Assembly: GCA_950295325.1 (NCBI GenBank)
Contig: OX485805.1
Coordinates: 19,579,501-19,643,500, forward strand
DNA length: 64,000 bases
From: Polytrichum commune
Taxonomy: Eukaryota; Streptophyta; Polytrichopsida; Polytrichales; Polytrichaceae
Direction of reading: 5' to 3'
The number at the start of each line of letters is the position of its first letter. The stretch's first letter is position 1. The position numbers were made by a program, and so were the translations under genes. This document shows, one piece after another, positions 25,481-38,240 of this stretch. Under the pieces are notes generated by a model. The model was not told the DNA's origin and ran no database searches. It saw only the letters and a program-made list of their open reading frames with translations.

Positions 25481-26574
25481 TATATCAATACTTATATAGA
25501 GCATTTTGTGGTGAGAATTGACGAATTGCATAGGCAAGAGTTGCATAGACAAGAATTGCATAGGCAAGAGTTGTTGCGCGTCTCTAGCCAAGTAAGTTTA
25601 CATATTGCATTTTTATTTTCATTTTCCATTAATTATTTTTTAATCCCTAGAAAAATGCATTAGGAGCCCTACCGATGCGAGTGCTTATATTGTTAAATTG
25701 TCTTTGAGCTTCTTGTATTGGGAACATGCCCGATGCAAATGCATTTATGGTTTATGCTTGGGTTTGCTACAATTATGTAGAGCAACCTACATGAGGAGGT
25801 TTCCCATTACTAGACGATCTTTTAGCCCAATGAATGTATTTCATTTGTAAATCATACATGTGCCCTTTTTGTTACATACATAGTTTTGTTTAAGTATATG
25901 ATATTCTCATATTTGTTTGTCATGTTTATAATTTGTTGTGGGTAGTGGGTTCATGTGCTGAGTTGTAGAGCAAATCAGGAGGTCTCCCAATCTACATGGC
26001 TCTAGTGTAGAGTTATCAAAAAATTAGATCTTCCATCTCTAACATTCATTCGTTCACTATATAAAGGTTTTCTACATGCGGGAGATGGATACTCAATGGT
26101 TGAAGCATTTGGTGCCTAAAAATATTGGTGAAAACATTAAAAAAAGATTCTTCACCAACGGTGGCTACATATTTAGTGAAGGACCAGGTTGGGAAATGGG
26201 GTGCTGAGGTGGTGGAGGATACCTCTCCAAACACCATGAAAATTAGATTCGTATATGTGTAAGGTAAAACATCCAGATTCCATGATTGCTAATTCAAAAG
26301 CCCATTCCTATACCAATACAAAAGAAGGCCAAAAGAGGATCCAAACAAGTTTTGGGATAACTCCTAGTCTTAGGTAGCAGTGTACTTGGAGGAACACCCT
26401 TAGGGACACCTTGAGGGGCACCAGAGAGACATAGGAGGGGATCAATCAAGGATATGAAACCCCAAAAAAATCCAAAGGAAGCTACCTTGGAATGTTTATT
26501 GCGCATAAAAAATTAAATTAAAATTTTTTAAAAAAAGAATTTAAGGATAAATCCTAAAAACTAGAGACTATCAA
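25481..26574. other. Gene-free DNA
   Basis: Contains a short AGAATTGCATAGGCAAGAGTT direct repeat (about 25514-25575). No gene recognised. Confidence 0.45.
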
Positions 26575-27231
26575 CCATGCCATCCACAACCATTTGGAGC
26601 CACTGTACATTGGCAATGCAAACCTCTTAACAACTTTGAAGGACATATTATGAAGGTGCCATTGGAATGTTTACACCTCACACCAATTACATGGGTACAT
26701 AGGCAAGTTATTGAGGGTCATCGTCAACAATTGATGGATGTGGTAATAGCACTACATGGGTCTCATGCTAGAGTTTAAATCTTTGTGATGTCTATCAAAT
26801 TGGATAGAGAGACCAAGAAATACAAAGCTTTGTCCAAAAAACCTAAATCCAAACAAGCTATGTTGGACAATGATTTCTAAATTAAATCACATCAAAGGTC
26901 AACACATAGTAGAGGCGATGGGGGGAATGATGTTAACTCAAAATTTTCCAACCAAGAAGATATTAAGGCTTATTGTAGTTTCCATGAGATTGTTCTTCTG
27001 TGGTTATTGGACAAAGAGAAAGTGATGTACATGTTCAAAGTGTTGAACTTGAAAATCCATGACAAAGGTGCAAGGCCCACCTCCTTCGAGGATGTCTCAC
27101 AAGGAAGAGCAAGTTGGGTTGATAATGCAAAGCCGCAACCTACAATATTGCATTTGATATGTGTGTCCTTTGGGAGGTCTCCCAATGCAGATGCTTGCAC
27201 ACTTGCCATTTTTGTAGAGTATTCAATCTAA
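26575..27231 (+). pseudogene. Degenerate coding region, unrecognised (weak likeness to the ParB-like cargo protein)
   Basis: One frame stays open for about 215 codons except for TAA at 26776-26778 and 26878-26880; each would be removed by a single T-to-C change. The translation has a protein-like composition (KVPLECLHLTPITWVHRQV, then QLMDVVIALHG, then IFVMSIKLD; later a charged Lys-rich stretch). The layout of the first 60 residues loosely recalls the segment before DGQH in the cargo gene at 50532-51857, but I could not align it convincingly. Neither end is defined and no domain is certain. It could also be a relic of an unrelated retroelement. Confidence 0.35.
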
Positions 27232-30200
27232 CGATGCTCTTGGACGTGTTTAGAACTTTAAACTGGCAATGACAACAATTTTCCACGACACAAACAACAT
27301 CAAAGAGTGTCTTTCATTAGAGAAACTTTGAGGCCTCAAGATGCCCCTCTTGTAGTGTTAGCCTCACACCCCCTTAAGACTCGTTTAAGGACGCAAAGAA
27401 AATCTCTTGGTCCCCAAACCCCTTATTTCCGCTCCTTTTGTACATGTACCTGAGTTATTGTAAATAATAATTTGACAACCAAGATTAACCCGATGGGAGG
27501 GGTCGAAGAGTATTAGTACCCATGAACAATGAATGACCCCTTGGAAAGTGCACCAACAAATATCAATATAAAATTAGAAGGTCTCGCAATATTTTTGAGT
27601 TTTGTACCCATGTATGGTGACCCGAGCTTGTTACACCCTTGCCCAGTCATGCAATGGAGTGTACTTGGAAGGTACTTAGGCCAAGTACTATTGCTTAAGC
27701 AATACTTTAAATCAAGGTTTATAACACAACTCTTGAGTTACTAAGTGTTTCTAATAAACTTCAACCTATGGGGCCCTTGGTCATTTATAAAGTGATTGTA
27801 CAACCACCCCTAAAGCCGTAGGTATATATCACAAATCAAAGACATATTATAAATTATATTGTGAATATCTAATTTGAAGTTGACAATAAAAATGACATTT
27901 TGTAGAATGCTTTGTAAACTACATCTATATGATTGGAATGACAACATTTCTCACAATATAAATCTTAGGGCATTGTCTTAAGAACATAATAATGATTTCA
28001 TGTTGCAATTTTTTTCTTCTAATTGAACAAAAATGAGAAAATACATGATGGAGAAAGAAAATTTTAAGACATCAAAAAACTTGTTATTAGTTTCTCAATA
28101 ATATAAATTTAGGTGTAGAGTTGAAAACTATTGTGATTGTGATGGAAATCTTCTTGGTCTGAAGATGACGACCACTATGATCAAAGCCACTTGAGGTTTT
28201 CTTTAACTATTGTATGGCTCATGTTGTACCATATCTGTGCTCATGGGAACCAATGCTCGTGATAAAAACCTATAGGCACTTGGAAGATACGTGGTGTGGG
28301 CATACGGGGCGTGGACGTGACTTGTATGCAAACTAGATAATATGTAAGTTACTAGACATGCTTTAAGTTATTATACATAGGTCAACTTGACAATCGCGGA
28401 AATCATCCATCCACACCTCAGTTGACCTCGCAGTTGACCCATTTTGATTACATGGAACACTACAAGGGTGCAAGAGACAATGATTTTATATCATGGGTTG
28501 CGTTGCATAAGAGCAACTAAATTTCTAGGGACTAGCTGACTCACACCTCTTCCACGCTATCCAAAGCTTGTGAACCTAGTACCCCTCTAAACATGTATTC
28601 CAATCCACATAACCGATGATTAAAACACATGTTAAGCTCACTAACCTTGTAATGTACCTACTATGAAGGCCCTTCTCCACTTGATGTTGAACAAAGGATG
28701 TTTTTAGCCGAAAGGAGAGTGTACTTATTTTGTATTCCAATCTACTACTAATAATGCTTGTCGATCGTAGATGATCATCCATGTGTCAACATCAATACTT
28801 GGTTTTAGGTCAAGAAAATGCCGACCCTATAGCTACCAAAGGACCCCTCCCCACTTGCATGGGTTCTATGTGGTAGTAGCATAGCCACTACCCTTGACAC
28901 CTATTGGTTGATGCCGTAATAAATGAAGTTTTATGAAAAGTCAACCTCATGATGTTGTTTGTTAACAAAGGCAACTCAATATTACACTTAAGGTAAATGG
29001 GAGGTAAATGGGGTTTATTTGGTCTTATTTGACGATCTATATTTGATTGGTTGTGGTTAGGTGTGGATCTATGAATGGACATTAATAGACATGTGTTTTA
29101 AATAGATTGGACTACATGTTCAAAATATGTTAATTATTAGACTAGGCTCAATAGTCACATAACTAGGGGGGCTCTACATGAACAATCTATTTTAATCATA
29201 TGTCTTTACTCAATAATATCTCAAGAATAATTAGCAAGTTACGTTGAGTCTTTGTTACGCAAAAGTTGGTTTATTATCTCAAATAATGGTTGCTAATCAT
29301 TTTGAGTTGGCACAACAACTGCATGGTGCCAGTTTCATATTGGACCGAATGTGTGAGTATAAGAGTCCACATTCAATGTGACATATTCACAACCATTTGG
29401 CAATGTGCCATATATCAACCACATGTCCCTGTCTATGCTTCCAACATGCTTTACACTTAGCTTACGAGAAAAAGCATAAAACCAAAAACATTATAAAAAT
29501 CTAAAACACATGCTAGGAGAAGCATGCCATGGCTTGAGCTACCATATTGAAATTTGCTCAATTATCAAACGCATTTGGAAGGCTACCCTAAGCCTAGCAC
29601 GGAATGACACATTGTCCCCACTAGTGATGGCAACGAGTGCAAATAAAATTAAGCCTAATTTGCTCTCGAAGGTGTGTGGCATACATCAAGGTGCCACCTA
29701 GATTGGATTTTATGCATCTTGAACTGCAATTTCCAAGTGATATCAAATAAGGTCACAAGCAATGTTTGACCTACATGTGAGTAGTAGAATTTATGAATAT
29801 AAATTTATTGAAAAATGAAGCAAAAAACACTCTATAGCATCCAAAACCCTAAAACAAATAAATCAAACAATGTTGGATCCCCATTCAATTGGATAGAACA
29901 CATGTCAACACTAACATTGAAAATAAAATATATTATCTAGCATGTCATCCATGGTGGATGCCATGGTGCCATTTACACCACCTTCTCCATGTGTGAACTA
30001 TGCCCCACCCCCATTAAATTGTAAACCCTAAGTTAGGGTTTACAATTTACGGTTTGTGGGGGGGGGGGGGGTGGCATGGTTTCCTAATGCAATTGTGTTG
30101 GCAATGGTATTACAAGTGCAATCATCTCTTCTTCCCCAAAATAACTATATGTGGATGTGTCATTTACCTTGGAGTCACCCATACCCTTGGTATGCCTACA

Positions 30201-32075
30201 AGGAGCTTTAATTGTCAAGCGTAACTATTCACCTCATACTACCTAGCAAACTCAATTTGAACTCCACTTGATGGGCGGAAAACTCTTGCTCATGACTCTG
30301 GATTGGCACCAATTTGTTGGAGAGGCATGATTGAGGGATTGTATGTGAGTTGCTCAAACCTCACATGTTTTTATAGTGATATGTAGTGATATGCCCCCTT
30401 TCAATTTAACATGTCCTCATGATAATCAATTGGAGGGGGGGGGGGGGGGGGGAGGGGGTTGATTTGATGAAACATATATTGGTAGTGCATCATATCCTTG
30501 CGTGTTGAACCATATTTGTGCCCATGGGAACCAACCCTCGTGATAAAACCAAAGGTACTTGAAAGATACGTGTTGTGTCCATACATGGGTGTGGATGCGA
30601 CTTATTTGTAAACTAGACAATATAAGTTACTAGATATATGTCAACTTGACGGTCACATAAATCATCTATCCACGCCTTAGTTGGCTCATTTAGACATAGC
30701 TTATCAAAAGAACGTAAGACCAAAACATCAAAAATATCTAGCACGCATGTCTAAGGTTGCATGTCATGGCATGAGCTACCATATTGAAATTGGCTTACCA
30801 CTGTTTGGGAGTGGGGGGGGGGGGGGGGCTACCCTTAGCCTACCAAGAGATGACACACTGTACCCATTAGTGATGGCAGCAAGTGCGAAACAAATTTTGA
30901 GCCTAGTTACTCACTAAGGTCGTGGCATCAAGTGAGCATCCTTGGAAGATCTTCTAATGCATTCTTGGAAGATCTCCTAATCCATTTTGCAAGGTCTTAC
31001 AATGCTATGCTATTTCTTTAGGTTTCAAGGGGAAGAAGTTCATTAAAAAAATTAATAAAAAAATTCCTTCCCCCCATATGATGTCATAGAAAGTTTCCCA
31101 GATTCTTGCTCCAAGTCCGAGGACATAGTGAAATCAACTCAACTTGTTCTTGAGTGTTTTGGGTATTCTAGGAGTATCCGCACTAGTCAATTACTTTTGA
31201 AATGTGGATCAACACAACTTCACCAAATGTCCATGTCCTTAGGTTCCCCTGAGAGTGTCATGGAGATGGGCTTGGGTTTACACATTTTTTAGCTTCTTCG
31301 GGTTACTTTTCCCCCGCTAAGAAATGTAATTTTGATCTATGACTTTGACATCTTATAGTGTTTTGATATTCTTCAAGGAAACAAAGACTGTAAGTTGTAT
31401 TTGTAAATACTTTCAAGTCCCCATAAATGTTTCTTTGTATATTATCAACACTATTTTGAGGTTCCATGAATGAATATATATGAAAGTATTTATTGTTTGT
31501 TTCACATTTTCCCAACACATATGTTTTTTGATCTTAGGAGCTCTCTCGATGCATTTTCTCTGCAAGATTTTGAAGTTTCTACCACCCTTGTGCCGCCGAA
31601 GTACCAATCCCAACCAAGGCCCTTCAAGTTGATCATTCTCTCCATCGACGGTCTACTTTTTTATTCTTTGTTGAGGGTGAGATAGAAGGCCATTATGTGC
31701 TTAATGGACACGGTATTCTTAGATAAAATAAGGTTGTATGAACATATATATTGATTATCCAACACTTGCCTAAAGTTAGCTCGAAAGTTTTCATATGAGA
31801 TTGTGTGATGAGTATATAGGGCAGATGTTATATAAAGTGAAACAACAAAGACAAAGACAAAGACCATAATCATGTAGTTTAGCACACCCAAATGAAACTG
31901 AAATTGCAACTCTTTGGTTAAATGAACTTATGCCCAAGTCTAAATATGGTATAAGCAATCCAAATTCAAGAAAAAAAGAATTATTATAGTACGCAAACAT
32001 GTTAGACAAAATAAACTAATTCCACACTCTTAACCTACACACCTATAAGCATGGGACCGACAACTTAATGCTACA
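27232..32075. other. Gene-free region with diverged duplications
   Basis: Two blocks (28200-28440 and 29460-29690) recur in the same order but contiguously at 30490-30915. Shared words include CATGGGAACCAA, GATACGTG and CTACCATATTGAAATT. The first copy has about 1 kb of extra DNA between blocks. G runs at 30058, 30435 and 30813 lie beside or inside the second copy. No gene seen. Confidence 0.55.
30016..30048. repeat. Near-perfect palindrome with a telomere-like core
   Basis: Sixteen-base arms (AAATTGTAAACCCTAA and its reverse complement) are separated by one G. The centre reads CCCTAA-G-TTAGGG. Confidence 0.9.
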
Positions 32076-32711
32076 CTAGAGGTCACCATCCCAACCATCA
32101 TCATCTTCGCCATCGTTGCGCTCTAGTCTTTGTCGGTGCAAGTAAGTAGTAAGGTAGCAAACAACCTTAAATAACGGAATGTACTTAGATTTTGTGGAGT
32201 CAAATCTTTTTAGCAATCTTTTCCGTTTGCATTTAAGACCCCCTATACCCCATTCCACTCGTACCCTAAAACTTGTTTGCATCTTACTATAAGCGTTTAC
32301 AACATCATTATCAACTAACAAGCTTTGCTCTTGACACCCAAACCTTCGCACAATATATTGGTCTCGGCCTTGGTAGCCGGGGTCACCATAAACATACTCA
32401 AAATGATTGTCTGCGTGCATAATGTAATCTCTCCAAGTCCTATTCCATGAGGATGCACACAAACATGACCACATCATGAAATGACCCAGTATATCTAGAG
32501 TCGATGTATATGAATAAATCATAGTGGTCAACAAACCAATTGTGTTGTTGATTGAATAATTTATTTTTCTACCGCTAAAGATCCTTACATGATTTGGGGT
32601 CATGTAAGGATGGAGAATCTTACCCAAGGTGCCATCTATGAACTCTATGCACCTTTGTTGAATAACAACATTGACAAGAAGGAGAAACATAATGTAATGA
32701 CCTAACTTCAA
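32076..32711 (-). pseudogene. PIF/Harbinger (HARBI1-like) transposase, C-terminal catalytic part
   Basis: The 211-residue frame shows CIEFIDGTLGKI..PY (first catalytic Asp region), then a degraded second Asp region, then YGDPGYQGRD and VRVEWGIGGLKCKRKRL, where the Glu completes the DDE_4 triad. These are the recognised motifs of Harbinger nuclease domains. The family protein is about 350-400 residues, so the N-terminal half is missing here. A matching N-terminal fragment lies at 34730-35095 on the same strand, about 2 kb upstream. In the real family the second Asp sits in a G.PGS.HD context, which is not intact here. Probably an inactive relic of an element cut by an insertion or a long intron. 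Confidence 0.75.
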
Positions 32712-34729
32712 GATACAAGCAAGTTGAGTTGAACGGAAGCATCAAAACTAGGAGAAGGTGGTCGGAGGAGAATGCCCTAGAAGTGGAGTTGCGAACCTCA
32801 TAGAGAACCCTCAGCCACGGTAATAGGGCCCGACACGGAATTAGAAGGAAGTCGCGCGGTTTTATGTACCCTAACCCATGGTTATAAGACAACCAATGGT
32901 TAATGAAGGAATGTCTTCAAATTTTATACAAGGATGAGTAGATAGAGGGTATGATAAACTATTATGAAGGATTTTTAGGTACATGAGACTATGTTTTACA
33001 TTCTATTAGTATAATTACACTAGTAAAAATCATTTTAGTTTGGATCAATCAATTATGTAAGAATTGATTGATTCTCAAAGAATGATTCATTATGTAGCCA
33101 TGGCAAGGATAGGGTGAGAAACTTAAAAATACATACATAGAGTGGTTTGATGGTTAGAACCGTTTGTAATAGGAATCATCCACATACGTCGTAGATAAGT
33201 AAAAATCTAGGAAGTGGAAATGGTAACCATTCAATTATGTAGATTTTGGGGTAGTGAGAAAAAAACTATATTAAAAAAATGAGTTTTTAGGGATAAACGC
33301 CTCATTTCATAACAATGAAGTCATCTTAAGGTTAAATGTCAAAAACTTGAGCTTATCTTGTATCTTCTCTCTTTGAGACACCTTTATGAATTACAACTTT
33401 CTTCTATTAGAACTTCTCTCACTCTTAATTATTTTGTGAGTTGTTGGATGTTGCAACACTTTAATGGTTATTGTTGAGAGGAGAATAGTTTCTCTTAAAT
33501 AAGCACTCAAGAGAGTAGTGTAAGGGAGAGATCAAACGCTTGAGGTTTTGAAGCAACAATGGAACTTTGATAACTACTTACAACTATTTGCTATTCAAAT
33601 TGGAACTTCTGTCTTTCTCAAGATTCTTTGTGAGTTGTTGGATGTCATATTACTTGAAAAGTTACCAATTGAGAGAATAGTAGCTTCTTTTGAGCAAACA
33701 CTCAAAAGAGTACTATAAGAGTGAGATCAAATACATTCAATGTTTCGAAGAGTTAATGGAACTTTGATAAGTAAAGTAATATTGAGGAATATCTCATTAG
33801 TGACTTGATAAATAAAGCAAAGTAACATTGAAAATTATGTCAAAACTATTCTTCTCATCATCAAGAAACACTCAATATTGAAATATTATAAATAAAGAAC
33901 TATAAATTGTGTTTTAAGACGGAAGAATATTTTGCTATGTATGAATTATGGCGATGTGTGATTAAACATAAGTAAGATTGATGTTATAATATAATCAAAT
34001 TTATCATGTGCATACTTGATACAATTATAGAGATCATAATATTATATTATAAGAAGTAATACTTGAGCTTAATAATAATGACTCAAGAATATGAAATCTT
34101 CCTATTATAACTTATCAATGAAATGATTAACATATAATTATAAAGATATAAAAAATTATTGACGCAAGTATATGTATGAATGAATGAAATAAAAATTTAT
34201 GTACTATGGAACTTATATAATAAATTACAAGTTTTGACTTTCTTTGGAAAACTTATGCAAACTTTTGAAGAGTTCTTTTGTCATCAAAGATTAATGATAT
34301 TGTTTTATATGATATAATTTTGAATGATATGGATGGAACTTTAGAATATTGATACATCTCTTAAGCCGCCTCTACCGATCAATGAGCCTTAGATTGAAAG
34401 TGGAATTAATTAAGGATGAGATTGTTTAACTCCAAATAATCATATGCAGATCATAAGGAGAAAAAAAGTTACTAAAATTAAGACCGAGCATATTAATGAG
34501 GCATGGTAGTTCTCAAGCGATTATAAATTAATATGATGTCGCACCGTGAATCCTCTTAGCTAAATTTACAAAGGAACGACCCATAAGATGCATCAAACTT
34601 TGAAAAACTGGATGTTGTTGACTTAATTTTTCTCGGTCACAATTATCACGTTATTCTATTTCATGCTAAAGGGCGTCATTGATACAAAAAAACAACAAAT
34701 ATAGCATCGTCAGTTAAAACACTCTCAAA
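32712..34729. other. AT-rich DNA separating the two Harbinger fragments
   Basis: No coding sequence recognised. It includes the 194-bp tandem duplication at 33410-33790. It could be an insertion into the transposase gene or an old intron. Confidence 0.45.
33410..33790. repeat. Diverged tandem duplication, 194-bp period
   Basis: GTGAGTTGTTGGATG occurs at 33436 and 33630, followed in both copies by GAGAATAGT..CTT, CACTCAA.AGAGTA, GAGATCAAA and AATGGAACTTTGATAA in the same order. Confidence 0.75.
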
Positions 34730-35095
34730 TCAATTCCAATGGAATGTATTTAATATTAATGTATTGTCATGCTTTAAAAACATAAGAAAGAATGTAATTC
34801 GTTGTTGAATAGTGAATTTATATAGTTTCCCACTGGCACTCCGGGGTTCCCTTGTGGTACGTACGTACATAACAAGTTTTGAACACACATCTAGGCACAA
34901 ATTCTTAAATTCATCAAGTGTGAAGTTTATAAGATTCTTGAATTGTGTTGGGGTTGCCCTCACACTAGTTAAATGATCTCGAACACCTTTAGTAGGATTA
35001 ATCGAACGTTGATCTCCTAGTTCTAATTCATTTGCATTGAAGATTTCGGACAAGTTATAAGTTGTAGCTAATGCAACATGCAAGAACAATAACAT
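34730..35095 (-). pseudogene. PIF/Harbinger transposase, N-terminal fragment
   Basis: The 121-residue frame contains FKNLINFTLDEFKNLCLDVC, then YKFTIQQRITFFLMFLKHDN, then LNTFHWN. This helical pattern is that of the region preceding the DDE_4 nuclease in plant Harbinger transposases. It stops before the first catalytic Asp. Same strand as 32076-32711, so the two are probably halves of one broken gene. Confidence 0.6.
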
Positions 35096-36373
35096 CTATT
35101 GATCCCACTCGTGAATCATGGCTATGTCACTACTAGATGAATTGGAAGAAGATTGTGTACTAGACTTAGATAAAAATCTCTCATCACTATTTGATGAGAA
35201 TGTACTCATATCTATAGATTTAATATATCCAAGATGCCATAACACCATATTTGGTAATCAAAGACTTTTTGATGAATTTGAGATTATTCAAGGACATGTT
35301 TTTCAAATTTGGACTAGTGATGATAACATAAGTATCCCATATCTATAATTTTGGATACAATTATCGGACATAAATGAATCGAAGTGAACAAAAAATGAAC
35401 TTTGTATGAAAAAATTTGCGTATGAAATGAGATATCGTTGCCAATGGAAGATGCGGAGAATGATTGGAAATTGAATCTATTCGATGGATTTGAAATACAA
35501 ATATAATGGAAATACCATCAATGTCTTGAAGACTTTCAAATGAAATAGATAAACAAACACTATGTTCTATCCCTACACGCATTTAGGAAGTCCGTAGACG
35601 TTTATAGTCCCACTAGTACGTCCCATTTTTTTTTCGCGGCCGTGTTCTTGTTTTTTGTGGCCTCCATGGCTTTGAAAATCTCCGGACTGTGGTTGTATTC
35701 ATGTTTGTTAACTGGCCCAAAACACGTGTCGTTCTTCCATATATCCGGATGTGCTCCTGAATTGTATGAAGTGGTATTGTAAGTGAAATACGAGGGCATC
35801 TGTGAGAGGGAATATGTTGCACTTCTCCAGAGGGCCAAACAACGATATGACTCGGAGGATGTGGCCTTAAGAGTGTGCCTATCCAATGAAGTAGCCGAGT
35901 AGGGCCGGCCACCAAGCGAGCATAGAGCGACCTCCGAAACAACACCATAGGGAGAATGGAGTGGGAAATTAATGAGGGGAGGTTTGGGACAGGTGCTCGT
36001 TGATTGCATGATAGTGTTGAGCACATAATTGATACGTGTAGAATGGGGCAAGAGAACCAAAAATTCTTAAACATGTGTTGCACAATATTGCTTTGGTGTA
36101 AATTAAATCGTGGCTTAGAGAGACCTGATAGTGTGAGGGAGATTTTGAACGTAGGGGAAAAAAAAACATGAAGCAAAGCGGCCAATGAAAGGTTCCAAAG
36201 CAGAGTAAAAATGATTGGCAAGTGCGGGTCACAAAGAAAGTGATTTTTTTGGACACAAAAATGATATCAATGGATAATGGCCTCACTGGAGTAGGTGAGT
36301 ACGTAAATTTTTTTTGGAGCATCTACTGAAAAGTTCTTCCGAGGGACAACACCTCTACAGAAAAAAATCATGA
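35096..36373. other. Region with unassigned reading frames
   Basis: A 152-codon frame on the minus strand (35602-36060) ends in a charged Lys-rich tail (MEATKNKNTAAKKKWDVL). It could be a remnant of the DNA-binding protein that accompanies Harbinger transposases, but no Myb/SANT pattern is clear. The opposite strand is also partly open. I make no gene call. Confidence 0.3.
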
Positions 36374-36682
36374 GGGCCAACATTGTCACTTGTAAACAAG
36401 AACCATCGTAGTGCTATATCAGAGATTGCACGTGCACAACGTCCCACGGGCGAGCACATGTTTCATTCGAAGTTGTATAGTCATAGAGTTCGCATTGGGA
36501 CCGAGGGGGAGGATGATGAAACCAAAGGCAATGACAATGAAGTAGTGGACCTAGCTGACGAGACACCATATGTTATTCCTTACACACAAATAAGGAAGGA
36601 AAATGACAACACTGGGAAGGGGAAGGCTGTGGTGGTTTTTGACTCCCAATCCGGAGGTGAAGACAACAAGAACAAGTGCAGG

Positions 36683-37750
36683 TGTGAGCCCAAAATTGAT
36701 GCCCACATTGGTTGTTAACACTTATAAAACATTACAAGTGGTATTTTGGTGATTTATGATTATTCACAAAAATATAAAAAGAGTGAAGCTTGAAGAAAGC
36801 TTAGTTTGAATCATTAGGCTTTTGTGGAGTGGATTTAAGTAGGAGAAGGACAAACCTTGGTAAAGTGTGGTAGGTAGAAAACCAAGGTTAGTTAAATGTT
36901 CGAATTAGGATCCTTGTTGATCATTTGAGGGAGGAAGGCTTAGGAGATAGGATAAGAGTCTACAAAGTAGGAGGAAATCTCGAGGGCTTATCGTGAGCCT
37001 TGAAGGTGCTCACCCCCTCAAACTCACTATATAATCCCTCATTCTTCCCTCACTCATTCTATTTTTTCTTCGTGTTCCTTGGCACTCCACGTGTTATAAG
37101 TGTGGGTGCGTGGGAAGCAAGATAGGAGCACGTGTGTGTGCATGGATGTAAGGTTAGGAGCCAAGGCTAGTTGGCCTTGAAGAGGGCTTGACCTCTTGTT
37201 AGTAATAGTTGGGCGTGAATGATTTAAAGTTCAATTTATGGCTTTGTTTGAATATTTGGATTTACATTGATTAGCCTTATACTTATGCGGATGTGCAAAG
37301 TCTCTTATTGGAGCATTTAGTTTTGTTGGACTTCATATGAATTTTTGAGAGCCAAAAAACCGAGACTATGTCCAAACTTCCAAAAACTAGTGAAAAAGTG
37401 TAGGTTCAAAGTGAACAGCGTAGAATTGCGACCATATACTTTGTGGCAGTAGAAATATTATTGCATATTCATGTAGAGGACTTCATTACCTATCCATGGA
37501 TACCAAGAACTCATTTTTTGGACTTCATATGAATTTTTGAGAGCCAAAAAACCGAGACTATGTCCAAACTTCCAAACTTCGAGATTAAGGAGTGTAAGAA
37601 GACATAGTATAGACTTGGCTAAGTTGCGTATATTCCAACGATAGATTGGAATCATACATTGTGTTACAAAGAGAGAAATCTCTACATGTCATTATAAACT
37701 TCTCCATTCGGACTAGGACGAAATTGAAGGGTGGAGGCTTTTTGGTGACA
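36683..37750 (+). mobile_element. Solo LTR B
   Basis: The 1068-bp segment starts TGTGAGCCCAAAATTG, ends ..TTTGGTGACA, and is flanked by a perfect 5-bp duplication GCAGG (36678-36682, 37751-37755). TG..CA ends with a 5-bp duplication are diagnostic for LTR retrotransposons. No internal coding region is present. The host reading frame resumes in phase after it. Confidence 0.85.
37326..37578. repeat. Direct repeat inside solo LTR B
   Basis: A ~60-bp block beginning GGACTTCATATGAATTTTTG occurs at 37328 and 37520 almost unchanged, a 192-bp period. Confidence 0.85.
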
Positions 37751-38240
37751 GCAGGGGAGTCCGTATGGAGGAGTATGAAAACCTTCATTCACAACAGTCA
37801 GAAGGACAAGAGGAAAAGAGGAAGAATAGTACATGTAGAGTCCAAGGTGGAAGGAGGAGGCTAGAGAAGGATGAAATTGGAGAGGATAATGTACAATCCC
37901 CAAAGACCCATATCTATAACTGCTATGAGGAGGAGGGTGATGATTCTGATACCAAAACGCATATGCCTCCAATAAGGAGCGAGAAGAAAAGTGGTGGTTT
38001 GGATGCTAGGAAGGGGCAAGGAATTGTAGGGGCAATTGCACATCCATGTAGTAGCAGCGGGCGGAACACACCACAACCAACTCAATTGGTTGGCGGCATT
38101 GGCGGCAACCATGTTTATCGATTGATTCAATCATACCGTTGACTAGGAGCTGGAGAACATGCACACAATGTGCAATCCATCAGAGTTGTGGGAGTGCCCG
38201 CGATGGAGGTGCCACAAACAATGAAGCCCAGGATAAATGG

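Larger units (their letters stand above)
36374..38240 (+). pseudogene. Unknown acidic protein gene split by a solo LTR
   Basis: The frame runs 36374-36682, is interrupted by the LTR at 36683-37750, and continues in the same frame from 37756 once one GCAGG copy is removed. It is then open to a TGA at 38140-38142 and beyond it, still in frame, to a possible splice donor (GTAAGA) near 38241. The protein is rich in Glu, Asp, Lys and Ser (EEEGDDSDTKTH; GGEDNKNKCR) and has a Gly/Thr-rich end. No domain recognised. The TGA would be removed by a single T-to-C change, as for several stops elsewhere in the window. A TGA also lies just upstream at 36371-36373, so the true start is not known. No likely function can be given. 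Confidence 0.5.

Noticed and set aside
35602-36221. Overlapping minus-strand frames of 152 and 202 codons as real genes
   Set aside because: Two frames and the opposite strand are all partly open, no domain is recognised, and only the last 60 residues of one look protein-like.
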